From RGIG990 sp045589455 (lineage in GTDB: Bacteria; Verrucomicrobiota; Kiritimatiellia; RFP12; UBA3636): 64,000 bases of DNA. The stretch is from the NCBI GenBank assembly GCA_045589455.1, contig JAZNPC010000088.1, forward strand, positions 42,208 through 106,207, given 5' to 3'. Under the pieces are notes generated by a model, which was given only the letters and a program-made list of their open reading frames with translations, searched no databases and was not told where the DNA came from. Position 1 is the first letter of the stretch; every line of letters begins with the position of its first letter. Position numbers and translations under genes: made by a program. This document shows positions 35,646-43,490 of the stretch, piece by piece.

Positions 35646-35965
35646 ACTTCTACCTCCGACACGTCAATTTTCCCGGACATTAGCTTCAGCAACAGTGTGT
35701 CTTGTAGCTTACATAGAGTGCGATTTTCCAATGTATTCAGATCGATTTTTTTGCTTATAGAATTAAGTATCGATACAATCTTTGATTGTTCATCAAGCGA
35801 AGTTAGTGGAATTTCTATTGTTTTGAGAAAACAGGAAGGTTGAGCAATTGATGGAACATCACTTTTCACAAAGGTAGACTTCTTTATATTTGAACCCAAT
35901 AGTCCCATTGCTATTTTTTCTGCGACATCTCCAACAGTTACTTTTTTCCACTCACTCATTCTCAT
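35642..35965 (-). pseudogene. hsdS: type I restriction specificity subunit HsdS, internally deleted
   Basis: Only 107 residues against about 400 for an intact HsdS. The start SEWKKVTVGDVAEKIAMG matches the beginning of a target-recognition domain. After about 36 residues it jumps to IEIPLTSLDEQSKIVSILNSISKKIDLNTLENRTLCKLQDTLLLKLMSGKID, the C-terminal conserved coiled-coil half. Most of the recognition domains are missing. The frame stays open and overlaps neighbours on both sides by ATGA-type junctions (35963-35965 and 35643-35645), so it may still be translated. Confidence 0.8.
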
Positions 35966-36627
35966 CCCCTCTCTTTCAGAATAATCGCAGCTTTTTTTAT
36001 TTTTTGCATCAAGTTCTGATTTCCTTGTTTAGCAAGTTCACGATAGACATCGCGTAACAAGGAAAGCACCTCTTCCGTTTGCTGTGCTCGGTATGATTTG
36101 CGAGCTTGGTACATTCGTTCCCGGATGCCTCCTTTTTCTGTGAAACTTTTTTCCAGTGACTTGATTTGACGGTCAAGCAAATAATTGGTCTGGTGAATCA
36201 GGGAAATCATCGTATTGCAGAAAAGCTCAGGATTATCAGCAGAAAAATAAGACTTATAGGTCTCATAAGTCCTATTCTTTTGTCTTGCAAGCTGGCGGAT
36301 TTGCAAAGCCCGTGGGTCATCTTTTTCCCACAAAGGCAAATTGTGCGTCCGCAAATAATCGCGGTAGTCTTCCAATAATTCTTCAAGACTGGCTCTGGCA
36401 ACACCAACAAGCTTAATTTCTGTTCCGCTACTGATACCTGATGCCATGCTTCCTTCGATTATATTTTGCTTACCGCTTCTTGCCGCCTGTATCATTTGAT
36501 CAATTGTCCGATCACCTTTTCTAAGAAAATTTTGACAAAAACTCTGCGTCGCATCAAAAATAATGACACTATTTTGATACGATTCAAGTTCCTGATAATT
36601 TCCGTGTGGCAAGACAATTTCTGCCAT
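35962..36627 (-). CDS. four helix bundle suffix domain protein
   Basis: A 221-residue helical protein. MIQAARSGKQNIIEGSMASGISSGTEIKLVGVARASLEELLEDYRDYLRTHNLPLWEKDDPRALQIRQLARQKN is the four-helix-bundle (S23/IVP-like) core, with an extra C-terminal helical suffix. Such proteins occur in type I restriction operons; the role is unknown. It starts at ATG 36627, overlapping the stop of the small upstream tail frame by one base, and ends within the HsdS remnant start. Part of it is duplicated at 36731-36873. Confidence 0.82.
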   Translation of the reverse strand: MAEIVLPHGNYQELESYQNSVIIFDATQSFCQNFLRKGDRTIDQMIQAARSGKQNIIEGSMASGISSGTEIKLVGVARASLEELLEDYRDYLRTHNLPLWEKDDPRALQIRQLARQKNRTYETYKSYFSADNPELFCNTMISLIHQTNYLLDRQIKSLEKSFTEKGGIRERMYQARKSYRAQQTEEVLSLLRDVYRELAKQGNQNLMQKIKKAAIILKERG

Positions 36628-36686
36628 TATTCCACCTCAAATCCTATGGCTTTCAGATTCTTTTTAACTTCATTTCCCTCACTCAT
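36627..36686 (-). pseudogene. short tail frame, possible C-terminus of lost HsdM
   Basis: A 19-residue frame, MSEGNEVKKNLKAIGFEVE, ends in a TAATG overlap with the four-helix gene. A basic helix followed by LKAIGFEV resembles the ends of type I modification subunits. Assignment rests on context. Confidence 0.35.
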
Positions 36687-36688
36687 TT

Positions 36689-36873
36689 TCAGAGGTCCCT
36701 TCCTTTCAGAAAATTCGCATCTTCAGAAAGATAAGACTTATAGGTCTCATAAGTCCTATTCTTTTGTCTTGCAAGCTGGCGGATTTGCAAAGCCCGTGGG
36801 TCTTCTTTTTCCCACAAAGGCAAATTGTGCGTCCGCAAATAATCACGGTAGTCTTCCAATAATTCTTCTAGAC
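36689..36873 (-). pseudogene. duplicated fragment of the four-helix-bundle gene
   Basis: Bases 36731-36873 repeat 36246-36388 with only a few substitutions and encode CLEELLEDYRDYLRTHNLPL and onward. Downstream the copy is cut and followed by unrelated sequence (LSEDANFLKGRDL). It marks a rearrangement at the edge of the restriction remnant. Confidence 0.75.
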
Positions 36874-36880
36874 AAAGAGC

Positions 36881-36919
36881 ACCTCCTAGATTCAGAGCAT
36901 ACAACTGAATCTAGGAGGT
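36881..36919 (-). repeat. 15-base perfect inverted repeat after gyrA
   Basis: ACCTCCTAGATTCAG and CTGAATCTAGGAGGT flank a 9-base loop, 10 bases beyond the gyrA stop. It sits on the break point of the four-helix fragment. No T-run follows on the minus strand, so it is either a non-canonical terminator or a recombination scar. Confidence 0.7.
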
Positions 36920-36928
36920 TAATTTGCA

Positions 36929-39928
36929 TTACGCTTCTACTGATGGCTCAGCGGCTGGTGCTTCTGCTGCAGGTGGCTCAGCTGTGGCAGGGTCTGAAGT
37001 AGGTGCTTGCTCAGCGGCGGCACCATTCTTTTCCTCTGCAAGTGCCTTTTGAAGGCGCTCCATTTCTTGAGCTGTTTCCGCAGAGATAATTGTACCAGAA
37101 GATACTGCATCTTCCTTATCCACGCGGACAACTCTTACACCCATTGTGTTACGGTTGCTGATTGAAACATTGCGTACATATGTCATCAGTGATGTGCCAC
37201 CACGTGTCATCAATAGAACTGCTGCACCCTTAGCTGCTGATTGCTCTTCCGACTCAACGCCTTCTGCTGTGGCAGGGTCTGCACCCTCTACTGGCTGCTC
37301 TGGCTCATCCTGTGGCAAGCACTCAACTAGCGCAGCAAATACAACCTTACCATTACGTGCTGTGGTCTTGATATCGATAACACCCTTACCACCACGATTC
37401 TTTGTTGGGTAGCTTGCAACTGGTGTGCGCTTTCCATAACCATTATCTACGATTGTTACTAGATATAGATTATCCTCTGAGCCTGCTGGAACCTTAACCA
37501 TTGTGCGGAGCTCATCAACAATTAGCTTGCCATTTTCATCAAGCTCAACTGCACTCTCCTCCTCTTCTCCAGCAGCAGGTGCATCATCTGGATCAGGGTC
37601 CTTGAAGGTAACTCCGTCAAGGCGAATACCACGTACACCATGTGCTGTGCGTCCCATTTTGCGGGCTGCTGTTGCGGCAAACTTAATGCACTTACCATTT
37701 GCTGAAATAAGCATAATCTTATCATTATCTTCAACAAGTGTTACTGCTATTAGCTCATCATCCTCATCAATAGAGATAGCATTTATGCCGGAGCTACGAA
37801 CATTCTTGTACTCGCTCAATAATGTACGCTTAACAACGCCCTTCTTTGTTGCAAAGAATACATATTGTTTATCCAGCTGCTCTTGCTCATCCTTTTCAAA
37901 GCTCTTCACTGCGATAATATCAAGCACGCGCTCTGCTGGGCGATATGGTAGCTCCTTGCCATCCTTATCCTTTGTGCCTTCTAGGCGCTCAGGACGCAGA
38001 TCAATGAAGTTCTGAACTGGCTTACCCATTGTGTTGCAATCGCTCTCTTGTAGCTCATAAGCACCCTTTTGGAATAGGCGACCATGTGAGGTAAAGAACA
38101 ATAGCTCATCGTGTGCCATGCAGTTATAAACATTTAGGATATAATCCTCAGGTGCTTTGTCCGCGCCCTTACGTAGCTTTGCACCAGTCTTACCTGTTCC
38201 ACCGCGATTCTGAATTCTAAAGTCAGCAAGTGGTGTACGCTTAATGTAACCAAGCTTACTAATTGAAATTACAGATGGGATATTTGGTACATAGTCCTTA
38301 ACAGCAAAGCCGCTTCCTACATTGCTATTCTTGTCAATTTTTGTAAGACGAGCATCGCCATCCTTTGAAGATTTTGCAAACTTTGCTTTCATCTCCTCAC
38401 AGTCGTTCTTAATAATATCAAGAACCTTCTGTGGATCAGCAAGAATATCCTTTAGCTCTTGGATACGAACTAGAAGCTTCTGATATTCATCCTCGACACG
38501 CTCACGAGCCAAGCCAGTAAGCTGACGAAGCTTCATTTCAAGAATTGAATTAGACTGTATTTCATCTAAACCAAAGCGCTCAAAGAATATCTTGCGGACC
38601 TCTGCATCATCATGAGAAGCACGGATAATGCGAACAATCTCATCCATATTATCGATTGCAATACGATAGCCCTCAAGAATGTGAGCGCGCTCTTGTGCCT
38701 TACGTAGCTCATATTTGCAGCGGCGTGTGATAACCTCCTTGCGGTGCTCCACAAAGCAATGAAGTAGCTGCTTAAGATTCATCACCTTTGGACGGCCATG
38801 ATCTAGAGCAAGCATAATTGCGCTAAAGCTTGATTGAAGAGGTGTTCTGCTGTAGAAGAAATTCATAATTGCTTCTGGCACAGCATCACTCTTTAGCTCA
38901 ATTTCAATGCGAATATCCTCGCGTGAAACATCGCGAATTTCCTTTACGCCTTCAAGAACCTTGTTTTCCTTATCACGTGCAAGCTCGCCCATCTTTTCAA
39001 CCATGAGAGCTTTATTTACACCATAAGGAACGCTATCGATAACAATAATCTTATCGCCTGAGGTCTGCTTACCCTTCTTCTTTTCCTCAATCGTATAATT
39101 ACCACGGATGTACATTGTTCCGCGGCCCTTCTTATACATATCAATAATCCCCTTTACACCACAAATTGTTCCGCGGGTTGGGAAGTCTGGGCCCTGGATA
39201 TGCTGCATCAAATCATCAATTGTGCAGAATGGATGATCGATTAGAAGCTTAATAGCATCGCATACCTCAGTAAGGTTATGTGTTGGGATATTTGTAGACA
39301 TACCAACTGCGATACCCATTGAACCATTCAATAGAAGGTTTGGTAGCTTTGAAGGAAGTACCGTTGGTTCCTCGAGTGTTTCATCGTAGTTAGGAACCAT
39401 ATCAACGGTTTCCTTATCGATATCCTCAAGCATCTCTTCTGCGTATTCACGCATGCGAACCTCGGTGTAACGCATAGCTGCAGCGCCATCACCATCGATA
39501 GAACCAAAGTTGCCATGTCCATCAACTAGCATATAACGCATGGAGAAATCCTGCGCCATACGAACGATTGTCTCGTAAATTGCGCTATCACCATGAGGGT
39601 GATACTTACCCATAACATCACCGACAATACGAGCAGCCTTACGGTGTGGCTTGTCATGATAGTTACCTGTCTCACCCATTGAATAAATACATCTACGATG
39701 CACTGGCTTCATACCATCACGTGCATCTGGCAATGCACGGCCAACGATAACTGACATTGAGTAGTCGATGTAAGCATTTTTCATCTCCTCCTCAATTTTG
39801 ATATCGTTTAAGCCTGGCTCAAAAGAAGCAGCCACACCATCATCTGCAGTATCCTGAGACACCTCAAGATTCGCCTCCTCAAGAGCCGCATCTACAATCT
39901 TATTCTCTTCGTTAATCTCGTTATCCAT
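36929..39928 (-). CDS. gyrA: DNA gyrase subunit A
   Basis: A 999-residue GyrA (E. coli 875). The breakage domain includes SVIVGRALPDARDGMKPVHRR and the quinolone region KYHPHGDSAIYETIVRMAQ, with Ser at the position usually called 83. RYTEVRMREYA contains the active Tyr region (R-Y-T). The GyrA box is RIQNRGGTGKTGA, and C-terminal blades include PTKNRGGKGVIDI. Additions are an N-terminal acidic extension, acidic inserts between blades (PDPDDAPAAGEEEESAVELDE; PEQPVEGADPATAEGVESEE) and an Ala/Pro/Glu tail. It is 18 bases downstream of gyrB, co-transcribed with it. Confidence 0.97.
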   Translation of the reverse strand: MDNEINEENKIVDAALEEANLEVSQDTADDGVAASFEPGLNDIKIEEEMKNAYIDYSMSVIVGRALPDARDGMKPVHRRCIYSMGETGNYHDKPHRKAARIVGDVMGKYHPHGDSAIYETIVRMAQDFSMRYMLVDGHGNFGSIDGDGAAAMRYTEVRMREYAEEMLEDIDKETVDMVPNYDETLEEPTVLPSKLPNLLLNGSMGIAVGMSTNIPTHNLTEVCDAIKLLIDHPFCTIDDLMQHIQGPDFPTRGTICGVKGIIDMYKKGRGTMYIRGNYTIEEKKKGKQTSGDKIIVIDSVPYGVNKALMVEKMGELARDKENKVLEGVKEIRDVSREDIRIEIELKSDAVPEAIMNFFYSRTPLQSSFSAIMLALDHGRPKVMNLKQLLHCFVEHRKEVITRRCKYELRKAQERAHILEGYRIAIDNMDEIVRIIRASHDDAEVRKIFFERFGLDEIQSNSILEMKLRQLTGLARERVEDEYQKLLVRIQELKDILADPQKVLDIIKNDCEEMKAKFAKSSKDGDARLTKIDKNSNVGSGFAVKDYVPNIPSVISISKLGYIKRTPLADFRIQNRGGTGKTGAKLRKGADKAPEDYILNVYNCMAHDELLFFTSHGRLFQKGAYELQESDCNTMGKPVQNFIDLRPERLEGTKDKDGKELPYRPAERVLDIIAVKSFEKDEQEQLDKQYVFFATKKGVVKRTLLSEYKNVRSSGINAISIDEDDELIAVTLVEDNDKIMLISANGKCIKFAATAARKMGRTAHGVRGIRLDGVTFKDPDPDDAPAAGEEEESAVELDENGKLIVDELRTMVKVPAGSEDNLYLVTIVDNGYGKRTPVASYPTKNRGGKGVIDIKTTARNGKVVFAALVECLPQDEPEQPVEGADPATAEGVESEEQSAAKGAAVLLMTRGGTSLMTYVRNVSISNRNTMGVRVVRVDKEDAVSSGTIISAETAQEMERLQKALAEEKNGAAAEQAPTSDPATAEPPAAEAPAAEPSVEA

Positions 39929-39946
39929 TTTAAATTCTCCTATTCA

Positions 39947-42613
39947 TTAAGCATCAACATCAGCTAGCAATGCATTCTCTTCAATAAACTTGCGGCGAGG
40001 ACCAACCTCATCACCCATAAGCATAGAGAATATCTTCTCTGACTCCTCTGTGTCCTGAAGGACTGCACGCTTCATCTTACGTTTCTCTGGGTCCATTGTT
40101 GTCTCATAAAGCTGATCAGCATCCATTTCACCAAGACCTTTGTAGCGCTGAATTGTTAAGCCCTTCTTTCCGCGAGTGCGGACAATATCAAGTAGCTCGA
40201 GCAAGGATTTAATTGGATATTTCTGCTCTCTTTCGTCGCAAAGATAGCCAAGCTCTGTCTCGTCATCGCCTAAGAAATTACCAAGCTTAAAGCCATAATT
40301 ATGGAGAGCAGACATCAAACGACGTAGCTCATTTGATTGACGAATCTCTGCTGAATTATAGTTTGGATTCTCCAAATCATCTAGCTCTTCAACATTGCAT
40401 TCTAGCTTTTCGGAAACCTCACGCTTCAATGCCATTGATTCCTCAATTGTGAATACATAATGCTCCTGTGGATTACCATCTACGTCAGTGATAACACGAT
40501 AGTTAGGGAAATCACCAGTCTCTGGCTTACGTGCTTCAAAATACCGTTTAAGATCAATATTCTGCTTACGTAGGCGGTTGCAAATTGACTCAGCTGCAGC
40601 AAGTGTTTCTAGAATACTTGGCATTGATGTACTTTCAATTTTCATTGTCTCATCAGCAGATGTATATGAGAATTGCTCTGCACCGATTTTAATAAGCTTT
40701 GAGGTTAGCTCAGCATCGCTCTCAACATATTCACCCTTCTTACCATGCTTGATTTGGTATAGAGGAGGCTGTGCAATATAAACATGACCATGCTCAATTA
40801 GTGGACGCATGCAGCGATAGAAGAAGGTCAAAAGAAGTGTACGAATGTGAGCACCGTCCACATCAGCATCAGTCATGATAACAATCTTGTTATAACGAAT
40901 CTTGCTGACATCAAATGCAATTTTCTCATTCTTTTTAACATTCTTTGAGCTTGCTGTTGCGTTTGGTGAATTCTCTTCTGGCTCTACATCTACATCGCTT
41001 GTATCATTTGTAGCACCTTCACCAACTGGACGATAATCACCAAAGCCACCACCGATTGCAGAAATAAGACTCTTAATTTCGTTATTTTCAAGCATCTTCT
41101 CTATGCTTGCGCGCTCAACATTGAGCACCTTACCACGCAAAGGAAGAATAGCCTGTCTTGTACGATCACGACCCTTCTTTGCAGAACCACCCGCAGAGTC
41201 ACCCTCCACGATAAATAGCTCGCATTCCTCACGCTTTTTGCTAGAGCATTCAGCTAGCTTTCCAAGGAAGTGAATTCCAGAAGAACTATTTTCCTTCTTG
41301 ATATTATCAATTGCTGCAGCAACCTTAATACGTGTATCACGTGCTCTAATTGCCTTCTCTGCCAATGCCTTACCAATAGTTGGATTTTCATCCAAATACT
41401 TCTTTAGCTCATCACCAGCAACCTGACTTACAATCTTTCTACAATCTGAGTTACCAAGCTTTGTTTTGGTCTGACCTTCGAACTGTGGCTCAGGAACCTT
41501 AACACTGATTACGCAAGTAATGCCCTGAGTAAAGTCCTCACTAGCGAACTCATATTTTTTATCCCCAGCCTTTTTATCAAGCTTATTTGCATCAATATAT
41601 TTTTTAATTTCACGAGAGAGAGCCATTCGCAAGCCAGCCAAATGAGTACCGCCCTCATGGGTATTGATGTTATTTGCAAAGGTATAAATTGACTCAGTAT
41701 CCTTACCTACAATGTACTGTAGAGCAACATCAACAGCCACCATACCAACACCAGAGGACGCCTTCTGCTCACCTGTCAAAGAGATAATTGGACAAAGAGG
41801 ATTCTTTCCGCTATTAACAGACTCTACAAAGCCGATGATACCATTCTTGTGATAATATTCCTCATGTCTTCCATCACGCTCATCTGTAAAACGAATTGTC
41901 ACACCAGGATTTAGGAAGGAAAGCTCCTTTAAACGCTTTGAAAGAATATCCCACTTAAAGCTAAAGTACTCGCGAGGACCGCCCTCTTCTTCACCCTCTT
42001 TATAGAAAATTTCATTATCTAGCTTAAATGAAATTGTTGTACCTGTATCACTAGCATCACCGACCACTGCAAATGGAGAAGTTACCTCACCGCGAGAGAA
42101 TGCAATGCGATGGATTTTACCCTCTCTACGGACCTCAACCTCCATCCACTCTGAAAGAGCGTTCACACACTTAACACCAACGCCGTGCAAACCACCAGAA
42201 ACCTTGTAGCCACCATCACCAAACTTACCACCTGCATGAAGCTGAGTTAACACAACCTCAAGTGTTGGCTTTTTCACACCATTGGAAAGCTCCTTCATAC
42301 CAACAGGAATACCACGGCCATTATCCTTTACTGTGCAGGATCCATCCTTGCCCAAGATAATGTCAATGTGCGAACAAAAACCAGCCATTGCTTCGTCAAT
42401 TGAGTTATCAACTGCTTCGTATACGCAATGATGATAGCCACGCTCAAAGGTGTCACCTATATACATAGCAGGACGTTTACGCACTGCCTCCAAACCCTCT
42501 AACACACGAATCTGATCCGTACCATAGCTGCCGTCTGGCTTGGCAATATTAGCCTCTGCTATTACAGCAGAATCAATTGGCTGAGCAGACTGCTCGTTAT
42601 TTGTTTCGTCCAT
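39947..42613 (-). CDS. gyrB: DNA gyrase subunit B
   Basis: An 888-residue GyrB. The N-terminal GHKL ATPase domain has YHHCVYEAVDNSIDEA, KDNGRGIPVG and GGLHGVGVKCVNALS. TOPRIM has VEGDSAGGSAKKGRDRTRQAILPLRGKVLN and TDADVDGAHIRTLL. A long insert (about residues 680-810) before QRYKGLGEMDADQLYETTMDP is of the Gram-negative GyrB type. A charged stretch (DDVDVEPEENSPNATASSKNVKK) interrupts the TOPRIM domain. It pairs with gyrA to make supercoiling gyrase. A strong promoter lies 97 bases upstream. Confidence 0.97.
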   Translation of the reverse strand: MDETNNEQSAQPIDSAVIAEANIAKPDGSYGTDQIRVLEGLEAVRKRPAMYIGDTFERGYHHCVYEAVDNSIDEAMAGFCSHIDIILGKDGSCTVKDNGRGIPVGMKELSNGVKKPTLEVVLTQLHAGGKFGDGGYKVSGGLHGVGVKCVNALSEWMEVEVRREGKIHRIAFSRGEVTSPFAVVGDASDTGTTISFKLDNEIFYKEGEEEGGPREYFSFKWDILSKRLKELSFLNPGVTIRFTDERDGRHEEYYHKNGIIGFVESVNSGKNPLCPIISLTGEQKASSGVGMVAVDVALQYIVGKDTESIYTFANNINTHEGGTHLAGLRMALSREIKKYIDANKLDKKAGDKKYEFASEDFTQGITCVISVKVPEPQFEGQTKTKLGNSDCRKIVSQVAGDELKKYLDENPTIGKALAEKAIRARDTRIKVAAAIDNIKKENSSSGIHFLGKLAECSSKKREECELFIVEGDSAGGSAKKGRDRTRQAILPLRGKVLNVERASIEKMLENNEIKSLISAIGGGFGDYRPVGEGATNDTSDVDVEPEENSPNATASSKNVKKNEKIAFDVSKIRYNKIVIMTDADVDGAHIRTLLLTFFYRCMRPLIEHGHVYIAQPPLYQIKHGKKGEYVESDAELTSKLIKIGAEQFSYTSADETMKIESTSMPSILETLAAAESICNRLRKQNIDLKRYFEARKPETGDFPNYRVITDVDGNPQEHYVFTIEESMALKREVSEKLECNVEELDDLENPNYNSAEIRQSNELRRLMSALHNYGFKLGNFLGDDETELGYLCDEREQKYPIKSLLELLDIVRTRGKKGLTIQRYKGLGEMDADQLYETTMDPEKRKMKRAVLQDTEESEKIFSMLMGDEVGPRRKFIEENALLADVDA

Positions 42614-42679
42614 TTTTTCTCCTAGTAGTGATTAGCGTAATTTTACGCAAAGCTTTACAAAAATTAAATCCGTTTGATA

Positions 42680-42698
42680 AACCTTTTCTCAAGGTTTT
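42680..42698 (-). promoter_or_regulatory. small hairpin in the gyrB leader
   Basis: AAACCTT and AAGGTTT pair around GAGAA in the predicted 5' leader. No strong terminator tract follows; regulatory role is speculative. Confidence 0.3.
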
Positions 42699-42710
42699 TT
42701 CACTACTTAT

Positions 42711-42739
42711 ATAGTACCAAAATTTCGCGTGCGCGTCAA
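42711..42739 (-). promoter_or_regulatory. sigma70-type promoter of gyrB-gyrA
   Basis: On the minus strand TTGACG (42739-42734) and TACTAT (42716-42711) are 17 bases apart, about 97 bases before the gyrB start. The -35 box lies inside a CG-rich palindrome. Confidence 0.7.
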
Positions 42740-42759
42740 TATATTTTCACGCGCGCGCG
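42726..42759. promoter_or_regulatory. alternating CG palindrome at the gyrB promoter
   Basis: CGCGTGCGCGT (42726-42736) and ACGCGCGCGCG (42749-42759) pair with one mismatch across a 12-base AT loop. Alternating purine-pyrimidine tracts of this type can form Z-DNA or cruciforms under supercoiling. Confidence 0.6.
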
Positions 42760-42897
42760 AGATTTTTTGTGGTAGCGAGTATGGTGGGGATTGGCGTGCT
42801 GGGCACGCGAGTGCGCTCTATTTTGGCGCGAGTGCGCTCTCGCGCAGGAACAGGATTGGCAGGATTTTGCAGGATTGCTTGGGTGTGTGCATAGCGC

Positions 42898-42972
42898 ACT
42901 ACACTAGCGCTTGACGTTGGACATGGTCTTGCTCTCGTTGTCGCAAGGCCAACTTACAAGCGCTAGTGTGGG
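42898..42972. repeat. palindromic element C (related arms)
   Basis: ACACTAGCGCTTG (42901-42913) and CAAGCGCTAGTGT (42957-42969) are perfect complements. An inner imperfect stem GTTGG-x-CTTGC/GCAAG-x-CCAAC encloses a small loop. The outer arms match those of element A except two bases. It lies 220 bases from element A copy 2. Confidence 0.7.
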
Positions 42973-43013
42973 GGCAACCCATGTTACTTGCGTGATGCAC
43001 CTGACGTAAAAGG

Positions 43014-43132
43014 GACGATTAGACGTTAGACTCCGCGACCTGCAGGCGTTGACACGCCCCTTTGGACATGAGACATGAGACGTGGGACACGAGACAAGGT
43101 CGTGAGACCAAAAGACATTTAGACGTTAAGAA
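43014..43132. repeat. low-complexity GACATGAGACGTGG-type run
   Basis: Words such as ATTAGACGTTAGAC, GGACATGAGACATGAGAC and the unit GGCGTTGACACGCC occur here. The reverse complement of the same arrangement lies at 25278-25500 (CATGTCTCATGTC, GGCGTGTCAACGCC). Confidence 0.7.
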
Positions 43133-43182
43133 CCAATTGTTGGTTGTTGGATCGTTTCCCATCACGCTTCCTTGCTCAATAG

Positions 43183-43298
43183 CCTTGGTGGGTCGTACAC
43201 ATTAGCGCTTGGCAGTTGCATTATTGCTTCGCCAGATTTCGCAATAATTAAGGCAACAACAAGCGGTAATGTGCGCATTCGCGCCCCAACACCATACC
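43183..43298. repeat. palindromic element A, copy 2
   Basis: Near-identical to 16985-17098: ACATTAGCGCTTG (43199-43211), CAAGCGGTAATGT (43260-43272) and the same inner stem. Only a few bases differ. Flanks here read ATCACGCTTCCTTGCTCAAT upstream and CCATCACACCAGC downstream. Between 43320 and 43420 is a CTCTGCGTCTCTGCGT-type run, as after copy 1. Confidence 0.8.
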
Positions 43299-43490
43299 CA
43301 TCACACCAGCTCCGTGCCCTCCGCGTCCACTGCGTCTCTGCGTCCCTACGGCGTCACGTGCACCACGCTCGCTCTGCGTCTCTGCGTCTCTGCGTGGGGG
43401 TGAGCCGCCAGTTGTCTGTTGATTGTTGATTGTTGATTTTATTTTGGCATTCTTATATAATCTTGCCAAATCTATTGAAAAGGGACAAAT

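Noticed and set aside
42614..43490. Chromosomal origin next to gyrB
   Set aside because: No dnaA, dnaN or cluster of DnaA boxes seen; the region is explained by the promoter and repeats.
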